From positions 1 to 64,000 of the forward strand of contig NZ_JAICBX010000006.1 of NCBI RefSeq assembly GCF_019492055.1: 64,000 bases of DNA, given 5' to 3'. The notes under the pieces were generated by a model, which had not been told where the DNA came from, searched no databases, and saw only the letters and a program-made list of their open reading frames with translations. Both the position numbers and the translations under genes were made by a program. Shown piece by piece: positions 36,648 to 47,068 of the stretch (position 1 is its first letter; each line of letters starts with the position of its first letter). This DNA is from Flavimaribacter sediminis. GTDB lineage: Bacteria > Pseudomonadota > Alphaproteobacteria > Rhizobiales > Rhizobiaceae.

Positions 36648-37088
36648 ATGGTTTCCACCGTCTATGTCCTGAACGGACCGAATCTCAACGCCCTCGGCAA
36701 GAGAGAACCCGGAATCTATGGCGGGAAGACATTGGATGCCATTGAAGCCGACTGCCACAATCTCGGCGAAACACTTGGATTCAAGATCGATTTTCGGCAG
36801 AGCAACCACGAAGGCGTGCTGGTGGACTGGCTGCAGGAAGCCGGCGACAAGGCTAACGGCGTTGCGCTCAATCCAGGCGCCTACGGGCACACATCCATAG
36901 CGTTGCACGACGCAATCCGCTCTATCGACATCCCGGTCGTCGAGCTGCATCTGTCCAATATTCATGCTAGAGAAGCGTTCCGTCATGTTTCCATGACAGC
37001 CCCTGTGTCGAAGGGCGTCATTTGCGGTTTCGGCCCAGGCAGCTATATGCTGGCCCTGCGGGCGCTGGCCGACATGACAGGCAAATAA
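36648..37088 (+). CDS. aroQ: 3-dehydroquinate dehydratase, type II
   Basis: The 146-residue enzyme dehydrates 3-dehydroquinate to 3-dehydroshikimate in the shikimate pathway. The family motifs are LNGPNLNALGKREPGIYG (with Arg19 and Tyr24, the essential pair on the flexible lid), NPGAYGHTS and LHLSNIHAREAFR (His106). Length and residues are intact. It forms the start of the conserved aroQ-accB-accC block with 21 bases to accB. Confidence 0.96.
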   Translation: MVSTVYVLNGPNLNALGKREPGIYGGKTLDAIEADCHNLGETLGFKIDFRQSNHEGVLVDWLQEAGDKANGVALNPGAYGHTSIALHDAIRSIDIPVVELHLSNIHAREAFRHVSMTAPVSKGVICGFGPGSYMLALRALADMTGK

Positions 37089-37109
37089 AAAAGTGAAGGG
37101 CCCATTTTT

Positions 37110-37583
37110 ATGGCAACAAAAAAATCAGGGATCGATCAGGATCTCGTTCGCGATCTGGCGACGATACTGAACGAAACCGATCTGACCGAAATAGAAATCG
37201 AACAGGACGATCTTCGCATCCGGGTTTCCCGAAGCCGCGAAAGTTCCGTCACCTACTACGCGCCGCCGTCGCAACAAGCAGCGCCCGCGCCGGCGCCGAC
37301 AGCAGCCCCCGCCGCCTCCGGCGTCGCCACGCCTGCGGCGAACGATCTTTCCAACGCCGTCACCGCGCCGATGGTCGGAACCGCCTATCTCGCGCCCTCG
37401 CCCGACGCGCGCCCCTTCGTCGAAATTGGCCAGGCGGTTTCGGAAGGCGAGCCGCTGTTGATCATCGAAGCCATGAAGACGATGAACCAGATACCGGCCC
37501 CGCGCTCCGGCAAGGTGACTGCGATACTTGTTGAGGACGCCCAGCCCGTCGAGTTCGGCGAACCGCTTCTCGTCATCGAGTAG
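37110..37583 (+). CDS. accB: Biotin carboxyl carrier protein of acetyl-CoA carboxylase
   Basis: The 157-residue subunit carries the biotin used by AccC and AccA/D to make malonyl-CoA. The N-terminal helical part is followed by a mobile Ala/Pro linker (residues 51-76) and the biotinyl domain from about 80, ending in [11 protein letters not shown], whose Lys123 is biotinylated. It precedes accC by six bases. Confidence 0.96.
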   Translation: MATKKSGIDQDLVRDLATILNETDLTEIEIEQDDLRIRVSRSRESSVTYYAPPSQQAAPAPAPTAAPAASGVATPAANDLSNAVTAPMVGTAYLAPSPDARPFVEIGQAVSEGEPLLIIEAMKTMNQIPAPRSGKVTAILVEDAQPVEFGEPLLVIE

Positions 37584-37589
37584 GATCGC

Positions 37590-38939
37590 ATGATGCTCTC
37601 GAAAGTTCTCATAGCCAATCGCGGCGAAATCGCCCTCCGCGTTTTGCGGGCCTGCAAGGAACTCGGCATAAGCACCGTTGCGGTCCATTCGACCGCAGAC
37701 GCCGACGCCATGCATGTCAGGCTGGCCGATGAAAGCGTCTGCATCGGGCCGCCCGCAAGCCGTGACAGCTATCTCAATATCCACCAGATCGTGGCGGCCT
37801 GTGAAATCACCGGCGCGGATTCGGTTCATCCGGGATACGGCTTCCTGTCGGAAAACGCGAAATTCGCCGAAATTCTGGAAGCTCACGGCATCACATTCAT
37901 CGGGCCGACCGCGGAGCACATCCATTTGATGGGCGACAAGATCACCGCCAAGAAAACGGCGGAGGAACTTGGCATACCGGTCGTTCCGGGATCCGACGGC
38001 GAAGTGACCGACGCAGCCGCCGGGAAACGCGTGGCCGCCGAAATCGGTTACCCGGTCCTGATCAAGGCGACCGCCGGCGGCGGCGGCCGCGGCATGAAAG
38101 TCGCCCGGAACGAAAGCGAATTGGCGGTGGCGCTTGCAACGGCGCAAAAGGAGGCCGAGGCGGCCTTTGGAAACAGTTCCGTCTATATCGAGAAATATCT
38201 GGGACACCCGCGTCACATCGAAGTTCAGGTGATGGGCGATGGCGAAGGCGCCGCAGTTCATCTCGGAGAACGCGACTGCTCGCTGCAGCGCCGTCACCAG
38301 AAGATCTGGGAAGAGGCGAATTCTCCCGCACTGACGCCGGAACTGCGCGACAAGATCGGCATGATCTGCGCGCGCGCCATGCAGAAGCTGAAATATCGCG
38401 GCGCAGGCACGGTGGAATTCCTGTACGAGAACGGCGAGTTCTATTTCATTGAAATGAACACCCGTCTGCAGGTCGAGCACCCCGTCACGGAAGCCATCAC
38501 CGGCATAGACCTCGTCAACGAACAGATCCGCGTCGCTTCTGGCGACGGTCTCTCCGTCACCCAGGACGAGATCCACTTCACCGGCCACGCGATCGAGTGC
38601 CGGATCAACGCCGAGGATCCCAGGACCTTCACGCCGTCACCCGGCACGATTACGCACTACCACCCTCCTGGCGGTCTCGGCGTGCGCGTGGATTCGGGCG
38701 TCTATCAGGGGTACAAGATCCCGCCTTACTACGACAGTCTGATCGGCAAGCTTATCGTGCATGGCCGCACGCGTCCCGAGGCGATGATGCGACTGCGTCG
38801 CGCGCTTGGCGAATTCGTCATCGACGGCATCAATACCACCATCCCGTTGTTCAGCGATCTGCTTTCCAATCCCGATATCGCAAGCGGCGACTACGATATC
38901 CATTGGCTGGAGAAGTACCTGGCCGGAAACCAGGGGTAA
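37590..38939 (+). CDS. accC: Biotin carboxylase subunit of acetyl-CoA carboxylase
   Basis: The 449-residue enzyme carboxylates biotin on AccB with bicarbonate and ATP. It shows the N-terminal [20 protein letters not shown], the ATP-grasp glycine loop [14 protein letters not shown] near residue 158, [10 protein letters not shown], the active [14 protein letters not shown] and the C-terminal YDSLIGKLI. Two ATGs occur in tandem at the start; either gives a normal protein. It is part of the aroQ-accB-accC-aat operon. Confidence 0.96.
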   Translation: MMLSKVLIANRGEIALRVLRACKELGISTVAVHSTADADAMHVRLADESVCIGPPASRDSYLNIHQIVAACEITGADSVHPGYGFLSENAKFAEILEAHGITFIGPTAEHIHLMGDKITAKKTAEELGIPVVPGSDGEVTDAAAGKRVAAEIGYPVLIKATAGGGGRGMKVARNESELAVALATAQKEAEAAFGNSSVYIEKYLGHPRHIEVQVMGDGEGAAVHLGERDCSLQRRHQKIWEEANSPALTPELRDKIGMICARAMQKLKYRGAGTVEFLYENGEFYFIEMNTRLQVEHPVTEAITGIDLVNEQIRVASGDGLSVTQDEIHFTGHAIECRINAEDPRTFTPSPGTITHYHPPGGLGVRVDSGVYQGYKIPPYYDSLIGKLIVHGRTRPEAMMRLRRALGEFVIDGINTTIPLFSDLLSNPDIASGDYDIHWLEKYLAGNQG

Positions 38940-38948
38940 TCATTTACG

Positions 38949-39557
38949 ATGCACGGGAGTGGTGATCGATCGAATATCACTCCGCAGCTCCTGCTGAAGG
39001 CCTATAGTTGCGGCCTTTTTCCGATGGCGGATTCAGCCGACGACCCGGACGTATTCTGGGTGGAGCCGGAGATGCGCGGGATCATCCCGTTCGACGACTT
39101 CCATATTCCGAAGAGCTTGAAGAAGGTCGTTCGGCAAAAGCGGTTCGAAATCCGCAGAAATACGGCCTTCACAGCCGTCATGGACGGATGCGCCGAACCG
39201 GCGCCGGGACGCCTCAACACCTGGATCAACGGCACAATACGGCAACTCTACACCGAGTTGCATCACATGGGCCATGCACACAGCGTCGAGGCGTGGAAAG
39301 ACGACAAGCTCGTGGGCGGATTATACGGCGTTTCCCTCAGGGGCGCGTTTTTCGGAGAAAGCATGTTCTCCAGGACGCCCGACGCGTCCAAGGTCTGCCT
39401 CGTCCATCTGGTGCGCCATCTCATGGAGAGTGGCTTCGTGCTGCTCGACACGCAGTTCACGACGGAGCATCTGGAGCGTTTCGGGGCGATTGAAGTGCCG
39501 AAAAGCGTCTATCGCGAAATGCTGGAGGAAGCCCTGCTGATCGACGCTGAGTTTTAG
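38949..39557 (+). CDS. aat: Leucyl/phenylalanyl-tRNA-protein transferase
   Basis: The 202-residue enzyme adds Leu or Phe to N-terminal Arg or Lys, marking proteins for ClpAP in the N-end rule pathway. [35 protein letters not shown], the [21 protein letters not shown] block and [18 protein letters not shown] are classical family features, with the catalytic and acceptor pockets kept. It is nine bases after accC, and convergent with the DUF2155 gene eight bases away. Confidence 0.95.
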   Translation: MHGSGDRSNITPQLLLKAYSCGLFPMADSADDPDVFWVEPEMRGIIPFDDFHIPKSLKKVVRQKRFEIRRNTAFTAVMDGCAEPAPGRLNTWINGTIRQLYTELHHMGHAHSVEAWKDDKLVGGLYGVSLRGAFFGESMFSRTPDASKVCLVHLVRHLMESGFVLLDTQFTTEHLERFGAIEVPKSVYREMLEEALLIDAEF

Positions 39558-39565
39558 TCGCAGGA

Positions 39566-40108
39566 TCAGTTCGTCGCTGATGGCGGCGGCACGTCGGAAT
39601 CCATCCGGCAGTTTTTCAGCCAGACGTCGTAGACCGGATGATCGACGGCGTTGAGGCCCGGCGAATCGGCGAACATCCAGCCGGTGAATATCCGCCGGAT
39701 CTTGCGGTCGAGCGTAATTTCATCGACCTCGACAAACGTCGTCGTTTTCGGCTGTTCCGTTTCTTCACGCGAATAGCAGACCCTGGGCGTCACCTGAAGC
39801 GCGCCGAACTGGACGGTCTCGTTGATGTAGACGTCGAATGTGATGATGCGGCCGGTGATCTTGTCGAGGCCCGAGAATACGGCGACCTTGTTTGCGATGC
39901 GCGGGTCGCGCGCCGGTTCCAGCTGCTCGCTCTCGACTCCGGTGTCCATCTGTTCTGTGCCTGAACCGTCCGCCGGAGGGGCCTCCAGATCCAGATCCCG
40001 AATTTCGACTTCAGACTGCGCGCCAGCCGGGGTCGCAACGCCCGCCACAACCATACAGATCGAAAGCGCGATCGCGCGAGAGAGAGAAATGCGGGGCTTC
40101 GTGTTCAT
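39566..40108 (-). CDS. DUF2155 exported protein
   Basis: The 180-residue protein has a signal peptide (AIALSICMVVAGVATPAGA, cleavage near 30), an acidic linker and the DUF2155 domain (residues 75-170): NKVAVFSGLDKITGRIITFDV, QFGALQVTPRVCYSREETEQP, FTGWMFADSPGLNAVDHPVYDVW. The two cysteines may form a disulfide. Family function is unknown, but it is nearly always beside the NDUFA12 gene in Hyphomicrobiales, as here (20 bases upstream on the same strand). Confidence 0.92.
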   Translation of the reverse strand: MNTKPRISLSRAIALSICMVVAGVATPAGAQSEVEIRDLDLEAPPADGSGTEQMDTGVESEQLEPARDPRIANKVAVFSGLDKITGRIITFDVYINETVQFGALQVTPRVCYSREETEQPKTTTFVEVDEITLDRKIRRIFTGWMFADSPGLNAVDHPVYDVWLKNCRMDSDVPPPSATN

Positions 40109-40128
40109 ATGCCGCGGGCTTTCCGATG

Positions 40129-40527
40129 TCAGCTTTCCGGCGACCAGGCGTCATAGTCGCCTGTCACGCGCGGACGTTCGGCAGGATTGAGGATAGATCC
40201 CTTCGGACGATAGGCCGCGGCCGTGCCGGTCATGTTCGGCAGATGGGGCAATTGCCAGTCGCGCGGCTTGTATTGCTCGTCTGCAGGCGAAACGTCGGTC
40301 CTGTGATGCATCCATCCGTGCCAACCGGGGGGAATCGCGGACGCCTCGGCCGGTCCGTTATAGATGACCCAGCGGCGCGTGCGGCCCTCCGAATCCTTGC
40401 CGCCCTGATAGTAGACGTTGCCGAATTCGTCTTCACCCACCCGTTCGCCCTTGCGCCAGGTGTGAAACAGCGTTCCGATGGTCGCCTTGTGCCACCACCC
40501 AAAGACTTGAACCAGGCTGATCGTCAT
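40129..40527 (-). CDS. NADH:ubiquinone oxidoreductase NDUFA12-like subunit
   Basis: The 132-residue protein matches the B17.2/NDUFA12 family, an accessory subunit of alphaproteobacterial and mitochondrial complex I. GERVGEDEFGNVYYQ, RRWVIYNGPAEASAIPPGWHGW and QPRDW-like LPHLPNMTGTAAAYRP are the landmark motifs. It is peripheral on the matrix/cytosolic arm and is encoded apart from the nuo operon, as is usual. Confidence 0.95.
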   Translation of the reverse strand: MTISLVQVFGWWHKATIGTLFHTWRKGERVGEDEFGNVYYQGGKDSEGRTRRWVIYNGPAEASAIPPGWHGWMHHRTDVSPADEQYKPRDWQLPHLPNMTGTAAAYRPKGSILNPAERPRVTGDYDAWSPES

Positions 40528-40751
40528 CAGAAACCTCTTTTGCCCGCGATCGAACTCGTCCGCTTATGCCGCGCATATCGGCGATTGTCCAGCGGATGAG
40601 CCCTGATTGCACGCGAATGCGCCCATTCGGTGACGCTGCGCTCGTTCGAGGCGCGCTTTTCCGGTTTGCGACAAATCAAAGTCGGCGACAATCATATTGA
40701 TGTATATTCGCACCATGCGCATGTCAGATCGCGCATGTAAAGGATTTGACG

Positions 40752-41387
40752 ATGGATGGCAAAGCCTCACCTCCGAACATGGAAAAGATTACCGTTTGGG
40801 ATCCGATAGTCAGAATCGGCCACTGGATTCTTGTGATTGCGTTTACAATCGCATATCTGACGGAAGGCGAGCCCGAGTGGCTGCATACCTGGGCCGGTTA
40901 TTCAATCGCGACTGTCGTCGTCATTCGCGTCCTATGGGGCTTTGTCGGTCCGAAACATGCGCGGTTCTCCGATTTCGTGACCGGCCCAAGCGCCGTATTC
41001 GCCTATCTCCGCGGTCTGATAGCGCGGAAATCCAGACGCTATATTGGCCACAGTCCGGCTGGCGGCGCCATGACGGTTGCGATTCTGGTGATGTTGGCCG
41101 TTACGACGTTCAGCGGCATGGCCAACTTCGCAGCCAAGGATGGTGAAGGTCCGCTAGCCGGGATCATTTCACAGACCCCGACGAATAGAGAGCGCCACAG
41201 CTCCGAAGACCGAAACAATGGCGCGGAGAGAAAACGTGAGGACGATTTTTGGGAAGAAATTCACGAGGTCAGCGCAAATCTGACCCTCGTTCTTATTCTC
41301 TTCCATCTGGGAGGCGTCGCGCTTGCCAGTTTCGTCCACAAAGAGAATCTCCCTCGCAGCATGGTCACCGGTAAAAAGCGTCCTTGA
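40752..41387 (+). CDS. Cytochrome b561-type membrane protein (cytochrome b/b6 domain)
   Basis: I chose ATG 40752 with AAAGGA eight bases upstream over TTG 40746. The 211-residue protein opens with VWDPIVRIGHWILVIAF, where the His is a heme ligand, continues with HTWAGYSIATVVVIRVLWGFVGP, HSPAGGAMTVAILVML and, after a charged loop, EIHEVSANLTLVLILFHLGGV. Four membrane helices with His on each fit the Ni/Fe-hydrogenase cytochrome b/b561 family, which pass electrons between quinol and periplasmic cytochromes. No partner gene adjoins. It ends six bases from the convergent acetyltransferase gene. Confidence 0.88.
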   Translation: MDGKASPPNMEKITVWDPIVRIGHWILVIAFTIAYLTEGEPEWLHTWAGYSIATVVVIRVLWGFVGPKHARFSDFVTGPSAVFAYLRGLIARKSRRYIGHSPAGGAMTVAILVMLAVTTFSGMANFAAKDGEGPLAGIISQTPTNRERHSSEDRNNGAERKREDDFWEEIHEVSANLTLVLILFHLGGVALASFVHKENLPRSMVTGKKRP

Positions 41388-41393
41388 TATGAT

Positions 41394-41852
41394 TCAAAGG
41401 CTTTTCTCGAATTCGAGCGACTGGCCGGACCCGCCGCCTTCATCGAGACTCGCCGCCTTGCCGGTTCTGACAAAACCGCGGCGTCGGAAGAACTCGATCG
41501 CCTTGCTGTTGGCATGCTCCACGTGGAGACGCATGGACCGGGCTTGCGGAAAGCAACCACCCAGTTCGTCGAGAAGAGCGGATCCCGCGCCTCTTGCCTG
41601 AAACCGCGGTAGCACGCAGATCTGATAAAGCAGGACAGTCCGTCCCTCATCTGAACTGGCGGCATAGGCCATTCCGGCGATAGCCTCGCCGGTGTCGGCG
41701 ACGATGAACTCGGAATCGGGTCGCGCCATATCCTGCCGCAAACGCTCGATCGAGCTCCACTCGGATGTCATCCGCTCGACTTCCGCGGCGCCGTAGAGAG
41801 GATCGTATGCGTCATGCCAGGTTTCCACGATCAATTCGCGGATCTCCGGCAA
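41394..41852 (-). CDS. GNAT-family N-acetyltransferase
   Basis: The GNAT core is clear: VLLYQICVLPRFQARGAGSALLDEL holds motif A with the acetyl-CoA pyrophosphate loop (QARGAG), followed by LHVEHANSKAIEFFRRRGF. The end given uses TTG 41852, but homologous sequence (VFYIRTAGERD, strand beta-1) continues in frame upstream to the end of gatB, with no ATG, GTG or TTG available. The true start may be a rare codon near the gatB stop, or the gene may have lost its start. The substrate is unknown. Confidence 0.75.
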   Translation of the reverse strand: MPEIRELIVETWHDAYDPLYGAAEVERMTSEWSSIERLRQDMARPDSEFIVADTGEAIAGMAYAASSDEGRTVLLYQICVLPRFQARGAGSALLDELGGCFPQARSMRLHVEHANSKAIEFFRRRGFVRTGKAASLDEGGGSGQSLEFEKSL

Positions 41853-41899
41853 ATCGCGTTCTCCGGCCGTCCTGATGTAGAAGACGGTGTCCGTTTCGA

Positions 41900-43399
41900 T
41901 TAGTCGATCCCCAGCTTCTGCCTGACGAGCGCATTCACGGCTTGCGGATTGGCCTTGCCCTGGGTCGCCTTCATCACCTGGCCGACGAACCAGCCGGCCA
42001 TGGACGGCTTTTCCTTCGCCTGTTCCACCTTGTCGGGGTTGGCCGCAAGCACTTCGTCCACCGCGGCCTCGATGGCGCCGGTGTCGGTCACCTGCTTCAT
42101 GCCGCGTTCCTCGACGATCTTTGTCGGGTCGCCGCCCTCTTCCCAGACGATTTCGAACAGGTCCTTGGCGATCTTGCCGGAGATGACGCCTTCCTTGATG
42201 AGATCCAGGATGGCGCCGAGTTGATCCGCCGTGACCGGCGTTTCTCCAATGCCCTTGCCGGCCTTGTTGAGAGCGCCCAGGAGATCATTGATGACCCAGT
42301 TTGCAGCCGACTTGCCGTCCCGGCCTTGCGCGACGTCCTCGAAATAATCCGCAATCGCCTTTTCCGAAACGAGGATCGACGCGTCGTAGGCCGACAGCCC
42401 CATGTCCGCCATCAGTCTGGCTTTCTTGTCGTCCGGCAGTTCGGGAAGTCCGGCGGCAAGCGCCTCGACATAGGCGTCGTCGAATTCCAGCGGGAGCAGA
42501 TCCGGGTCGGGGAAATAGCGATAGTCGTGCGCTTCTTCCTTGGAGCGCATGGAGCGGGTTTCGCCCTTGGCCGGGTCGAAGAGCCGCGTTTCCTGTTCAA
42601 TCTCGCCGCCGTCTTCCAGTATCTCGATCTGGCGGCGCGCCTCGTATTCGATCGCCTGTCCCATGAACCGGATCGAGTTGACGTTCTTGATCTCGCAGCG
42701 CGTGCCGAAATCGTCGCCGACCTTGCGCACCGAGACGTTCACGTCGGCGCGCATCGATCCCTCGTCCATGTTGCCGTCGCAGGTTCCGAGATAGCGGACG
42801 ATTGTGCGCAACTTGCCGACATAGGCCTTGGCCTCGTCGGAAGACCGCATGTCCGGCTTCGACACGATTTCCATGAGAGCGACGCCGGAACGGTTGAGGT
42901 CGACATAGCTCATGGACGGGTGCTGGTCGTGCATCGACTTGCCGGCGTCCTGTTCGAGATGCAGACGTTCGATGCCAACCTCGATATCCTCGAAATTGCC
43001 GCTGGAGTCCGGGCCCACGGAAATAATGATCGCGCCCTCGCCGACGATCGGGTCCTTGAACTGGGAGATCTGGTAGCCCTGCGGCAGGTCCGGATAGAAA
43101 TAGTTCTTCCGGTCGAAAACCGACCGGTTGTTGATCTTCGCCTTTAGTCCAAGCCCGGTGCGAATGGCCTGCTTGACGCATTCCTCGTTGATCACCGGCA
43201 GCATGCCCGGCATCGCCGCGTCGACGAGCGACACATTGGCGTTCGGCTCCTTGCCGAATTCCGTGGAAGCGCCCGAAAAAAGCTTGGAATTGGAGGTGAC
43301 CTGGGCATGAACCTCGAGCCCGATGATGACTTCCCAGTCACCGGTTGAACCGGCGATCAGTCGTTTTGGGTCAGGCGTGCGCGTGTCGATGATGGTCAT
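41900..43399 (-). CDS. gatB: Asp-tRNA(Asn)/Glu-tRNA(Gln) amidotransferase subunit B
   Basis: The 499-residue subunit binds mischarged tRNA and phosphorylates the Glu/Asp side chain in GatCAB, needed where GlnRS or AsnRS is lacking. [50 protein letters not shown] and the later [17 protein letters not shown] [15 protein letters not shown] are canonical. The C-terminal YqeY-like part ([17 protein letters not shown]) contacts tRNA. gatA and gatC are not adjacent in this window. Confidence 0.96.
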   Translation of the reverse strand: MTIIDTRTPDPKRLIAGSTGDWEVIIGLEVHAQVTSNSKLFSGASTEFGKEPNANVSLVDAAMPGMLPVINEECVKQAIRTGLGLKAKINNRSVFDRKNYFYPDLPQGYQISQFKDPIVGEGAIIISVGPDSSGNFEDIEVGIERLHLEQDAGKSMHDQHPSMSYVDLNRSGVALMEIVSKPDMRSSDEAKAYVGKLRTIVRYLGTCDGNMDEGSMRADVNVSVRKVGDDFGTRCEIKNVNSIRFMGQAIEYEARRQIEILEDGGEIEQETRLFDPAKGETRSMRSKEEAHDYRYFPDPDLLPLEFDDAYVEALAAGLPELPDDKKARLMADMGLSAYDASILVSEKAIADYFEDVAQGRDGKSAANWVINDLLGALNKAGKGIGETPVTADQLGAILDLIKEGVISGKIAKDLFEIVWEEGGDPTKIVEERGMKQVTDTGAIEAAVDEVLAANPDKVEQAKEKPSMAGWFVGQVMKATQGKANPQAVNALVRQKLGID

Positions 43400-43525
43400 G
43401 TGAAGTCGCTGAACGTTGGGAGGATCGGGATGTTGCGTTACCGGTTAAACGATCGGCAATGATGGTTCAAGCTTTTCCCTGCGGTCCGTCGCGGCGCTGC
43501 GGGCTCAGGCAAACTGCGCAAATCC

Positions 43526-43539
43526 TTGACATGGATCAA
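43526..43539 (+). promoter_or_regulatory. FixK/FNR/Anr-type box
   Basis: TTGAC-ATGG-ATCAA is a full match to the TTGAY-N4-RTCAA consensus of FNR/FixK proteins. It lies 65 bases before the DUF6455 start, the right place to activate a promoter with a start site near 43570. DUF6455 genes are often under oxygen control in rhizobia (recalled, not verified). Confidence 0.8.
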
Positions 43540-43603
43540 ATGGACCGCGCGACCAGGCTGATAAGCATCTATTCAACCTCAATTTCCGGTTCCGGAGGAG
43601 CGA

Positions 43604-43900
43604 ATGGGCGTCAAATCATATCTGGCCAGGCTTTCGAAGCATAATCGGCTGTTTCACGCCATGATGAGAAAGCTCGGCGTTCAACAGACATTGTTTGATC
43701 TGCCCCATTCGTCCGAAATTTCCCGCCGGGCCGTTCAGCGTTGCATGGGCTGCGCTCAGGCCGGCGACTGCGACAATCTTCTGTCGCAGAACGATACGCT
43801 GGACACGCCGCCGACCTATTGCAGAAACGTCGCGCTGATTGCCCGGCTCCAGAGGCTGGAAGAAGCCTCGCCCGAATTGGGAAAGGCCCTACTCAACTAA
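43604..43900 (+). CDS. DUF6455-type small cysteine-rich protein
   Basis: The 98-residue protein has a perfect GGAGGAG ribosome site. Four cysteines (47, 50, 56, 73) lie in RCMGCAQAGDCDNLL and TYCRNVALI, the DUF6455 pattern, suggesting a metal or redox centre. It is not exported. A FixK-type box lies upstream and a strong terminator follows, so this is a single-gene, oxygen-responsive transcript (inference). Its role is unknown. Confidence 0.82.
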   Translation: MGVKSYLARLSKHNRLFHAMMRKLGVQQTLFDLPHSSEISRRAVQRCMGCAQAGDCDNLLSQNDTLDTPPTYCRNVALIARLQRLEEASPELGKALLN

Positions 43901-43949
43901 AGGCCTGCCCCTCAACCACTCCCTTGCGGGAGAACATCCCTCTATCTCT

Positions 43950-43984
43950 ACCGGAGCATCAAACGATGTCTCCGGTTTTTTTTA
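43950..43984 (+). terminator. Rho-independent terminator
   Basis: ACCGGAGCATC pairs with GATG-T-CTCCGGT (one bulged T, AAAC loop) and is followed by eight T. It ends the DUF6455 transcript and separates it from cyoA. Confidence 0.9.
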
Positions 43985-44087
43985 ATGGTTCCAGACATGT
44001 TGACGTGTCATGCAACTATGCTTTTAAGTTCGTATGCGATTTTTGCGTTCAGATTTCTGATTCGACGCGGGTGCGAGGGGTGCGGTT

Positions 44088-45050
44088 TTGATTCGACTTC
44101 CGAAAACGCTGCCGATACGTTTGCTTCTAACGTCGCTTTTCCTGATCTTTCTGTCGGGCTGCGGTCTCAACACAGCGCCCATACTTTACCCTAAGGGTCC
44201 GATCGCTCTCGCGGAGAGGGATCTCTTGTTCGCAGCCCTTTTCGTGATGATGATCGTCGTCATACCGGTCTTCATCATGGCCTTTCTCGTCGTCTGGCGG
44301 TATCGGGCCGACGGAGGAAAAGGGAAATATGCTCCAGACTGGGGGTATTCGGTCGGAATTGACGCCATCATCTGGATCGTGCCGGCCATTATCGTCATCG
44401 TTCTCGGCTACCTGCTCTGGAACGCGACCTTCAAACTGAATCCTTACAAACCGCTCGCGAGCAGCGAGCCGGCGCTTGAGGTTCAGGCCATTGCGCTCGA
44501 CTGGAAATGGCTGTTCGTCTATCCACAGTACGGGGTCGCGACCGTCAATGAACTCGCTATGCCGGTCGATCGGCCGGTGAACTTCAAGATCACCTCCGAC
44601 ACGGTGATGAATTCCTTTTTCATCCCGTCGCTGGCGGGTCAGATTTACGCCATGGCCGGTATGACAACGCAGCTTCACCTGGTTGCGGATTCGACCGGGA
44701 CATTCCGCGGGCGCAACACCCAGTACAGCGGCGACGGGTTCGCCGAACAATGGTTTCAGGCTCATTCCATGTCCAATGAGGATTTCGAAGCCTGGGTCGA
44801 GAAGGTCAAGCAGTCCGAAACGGGACTGGACGAGGCCGCCTACACACAGCTGGCCAAGCCCACGATCAAGCATGAAGTCGAGTATTATTCGAGTTTCGCG
44901 CCAGGCCTGTTCGGTTCGATCCTGCTGAAATATGCGATGAACCAGGACCACCGCAACCTGATCTGTTCAGCCACGGCCCAATCGGAACCGGTCGCGCCGA
45001 AGCTCGCCAGCCTGAGGGAGGACGCCAATGTTCGGCATACTGACGATTGA
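44088..45050 (+). CDS. cyoA: Cytochrome o ubiquinol oxidase subunit II
   Basis: The start is TTG 44088, with GAGGGG about eight bases upstream; no ATG fits. The 320-residue protein is a lipoprotein (lipobox LSGC at 21-24) with two membrane helices and a periplasmic cupredoxin-like domain lacking the CuA ligands, which marks a quinol oxidase rather than a cytochrome c oxidase. [24 protein letters not shown] and [19 protein letters not shown] are typical CyoA motifs. It overlaps cyoB by 23 bases. Confidence 0.95.
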   Translation: MIRLPKTLPIRLLLTSLFLIFLSGCGLNTAPILYPKGPIALAERDLLFAALFVMMIVVIPVFIMAFLVVWRYRADGGKGKYAPDWGYSVGIDAIIWIVPAIIVIVLGYLLWNATFKLNPYKPLASSEPALEVQAIALDWKWLFVYPQYGVATVNELAMPVDRPVNFKITSDTVMNSFFIPSLAGQIYAMAGMTTQLHLVADSTGTFRGRNTQYSGDGFAEQWFQAHSMSNEDFEAWVEKVKQSETGLDEAAYTQLAKPTIKHEVEYYSSFAPGLFGSILLKYAMNQDHRNLICSATAQSEPVAPKLASLREDANVRHTDD

Positions 45051-47067
45051 CGCCCTGCCCTTTTACAGCTGGGTCGCGATGACGGGAGCCGGAGTGACCG
45101 TGCTCGGCGGCGCCGGCGCCCTTGCGCTCGTCGCCTGGTTCAATTTCTGGAAGCCATTGTGGAATGACTGGCTGACAAGCGTGGACCACAAGCGCATCGG
45201 CGTAATGTACATCATTCTCGCGCTGATTATGCTCGTCCGCGGCTTTGTCGACGCCATCATGATGCGCATGCAGCAAGCCTTCGCCATGGGCAATGAGGGC
45301 TATCTTCCACCGGACCATTTCGACCAGATCTTCAGTTCGCACGGCACGATCATGATCTTCTTCATGGCGATGCCCTTTGTATCCGGACTGATCAACATTG
45401 TCGTGCCGCAGCAGATCGGCGCGCGCGACGTCGCCTTCCCGTTCATGAACTCCGTGAGCCTCTGGCTCACCGCCTCAGGCGCTGGACTGGTTCTTGTCTC
45501 GCTTGTCATAGGCAAGTTTTCGACGGCCGGCTGGACCGGCTATCCGCCCTATTCCGGCATCGAATACAGCCCCGGCGTCGGCGTCGACTACTGGCTCTGG
45601 GCGCTGCTTGTCAGCGGCGTCGGCAGCACCATGACGGGCATCAACTTCATCGTCACCATCTTGCGGCTGCGCGCGCCCGGCATGACGCTGATGAAGATGC
45701 CGATGTTTTCGTGGACGTCGCTTGTCGTCGCGCTGCTGATGGCCTTCGCCTTTCCGGCGCTAACCGTTGTCGCCGTCATGCTCGGCCTGGACCGCATTTT
45801 CGGCATGCACTTCTTCACCAATGGCGACGGCGGGAACATGATGAACTTCATCAACCTGCTGTGGATATGGGGCCATCCGGAGGTCTATATCCTCATCCTG
45901 CCTGCCTTTGGCGTCTATTCGGAAGTGGTCGCGACATTTTCCCAGAAGCGCCTGTTCGGGTACGAATCGCTGGTCTACGCCACGGCGGCGATCGGGTTTC
46001 TCTCCTTCACGGTCTGGCTGCACCACTTCTTCACCATGGGATCGAGCGCGAGCGTCAACGCCTTTTTCGGCATCGCCACGATGATCATCGCGGTGCCCAC
46101 CGGGGTGAAGGTGTTCGACTGGCTGTTCACGATGTATCGCGGCCGCATCATCATGCACAGCACGATGTACTGGACGATCGGCTTCATTGTCACCTTCGTC
46201 ATTGGCGGCGTGACGGGCGTCCTGCTGGCGCTTCCGCCGGCCGACTATCTTATGCACAATTCGACCTTCCTGGTCGCCCACTTCCACAACATGCTGATAC
46301 CGGGCGCGCTGTTCGGCTATTTCGCCGGCATGAACTACTGGTTCCCGAAAGCCTTCGGCTTCAAGCTCGACGAGAAATGGGGCAAGCGCTCCTTCTGGTT
46401 CTGGATAAGCGGTTTTTACTGCGCCTTCATGCCGCTGTACGTTCTCGGCTTCCTGGGCATGTCGCGCCGCATGGAACATTATGACGTGCCGGAATGGCAG
46501 CCCTATCTGATTTTCGCGGCCTTCGGCGCCGTGCTCGTCATGATCGGCCTGATCTGCATCGGCGTCCAGCTCTGGGTGAGCGTGCGCGACCGCGCCAAGA
46601 ACATGGATTTGACAGGCGACCCATGGAACGGCCGGACGCTGGAATGGGCGACCGCGTCGCCGCCCGCCGTCTACAATTTCGCGATCGTTCCCACCGTCGA
46701 GGAAATCGACGCGTTTCACGACATGAAGAAGCGCGGCCTCGCATACGCCGCGTCGGAGCGGTACGAAGATATCGAGATGCCCGACAACACCCCGCTTGGC
46801 CTCATCATCGGCGGATTTGGTTTCGTCCTCGGCTTCGCCATGATCTGGCATATGTGGTGGCTGGCGGTCGTCAGCCTTGTCGTCGTGGTCGCCTGCCTGA
46901 TCATCAAGAGCAGCAATGACGACGACGAGCATATCATTCCTGCAGCGGACGTTGAGGCAATCGAGAAAGAGCGCCTGAAAATCATCGCGTCGCAACCGCC
47001 GCATCCGGTGATCGGGGCCTCCGAAACCCCCGTCCCCGACGGCAGCCCTGTTCCCGGGAGCGCATGA
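45028..47067 (+). CDS. cyoB: Cytochrome o ubiquinol oxidase subunit I
   Basis: The 679-residue heme-copper oxidase subunit holds the low-spin heme, the heme-CuB centre and the proton channels. [11 protein letters not shown] opens the core; the heme ligands lie in [11 protein letters not shown] and LVAHFHNML, CuB ligands in [15 protein letters not shown] (with the crosslinked Tyr) and WLHHFFTMG. It reduces O2 to water with electrons from ubiquinol and pumps protons. All ligands are present. Confidence 0.97.
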   Translation: MFGILTIDALPFYSWVAMTGAGVTVLGGAGALALVAWFNFWKPLWNDWLTSVDHKRIGVMYIILALIMLVRGFVDAIMMRMQQAFAMGNEGYLPPDHFDQIFSSHGTIMIFFMAMPFVSGLINIVVPQQIGARDVAFPFMNSVSLWLTASGAGLVLVSLVIGKFSTAGWTGYPPYSGIEYSPGVGVDYWLWALLVSGVGSTMTGINFIVTILRLRAPGMTLMKMPMFSWTSLVVALLMAFAFPALTVVAVMLGLDRIFGMHFFTNGDGGNMMNFINLLWIWGHPEVYILILPAFGVYSEVVATFSQKRLFGYESLVYATAAIGFLSFTVWLHHFFTMGSSASVNAFFGIATMIIAVPTGVKVFDWLFTMYRGRIIMHSTMYWTIGFIVTFVIGGVTGVLLALPPADYLMHNSTFLVAHFHNMLIPGALFGYFAGMNYWFPKAFGFKLDEKWGKRSFWFWISGFYCAFMPLYVLGFLGMSRRMEHYDVPEWQPYLIFAAFGAVLVMIGLICIGVQLWVSVRDRAKNMDLTGDPWNGRTLEWATASPPAVYNFAIVPTVEEIDAFHDMKKRGLAYAASERYEDIEMPDNTPLGLIIGGFGFVLGFAMIWHMWWLAVVSLVVVVACLIIKSSNDDDEHIIPAADVEAIEKERLKIIASQPPHPVIGASETPVPDGSPVPGSA

Positions 47068-47068
47068 C

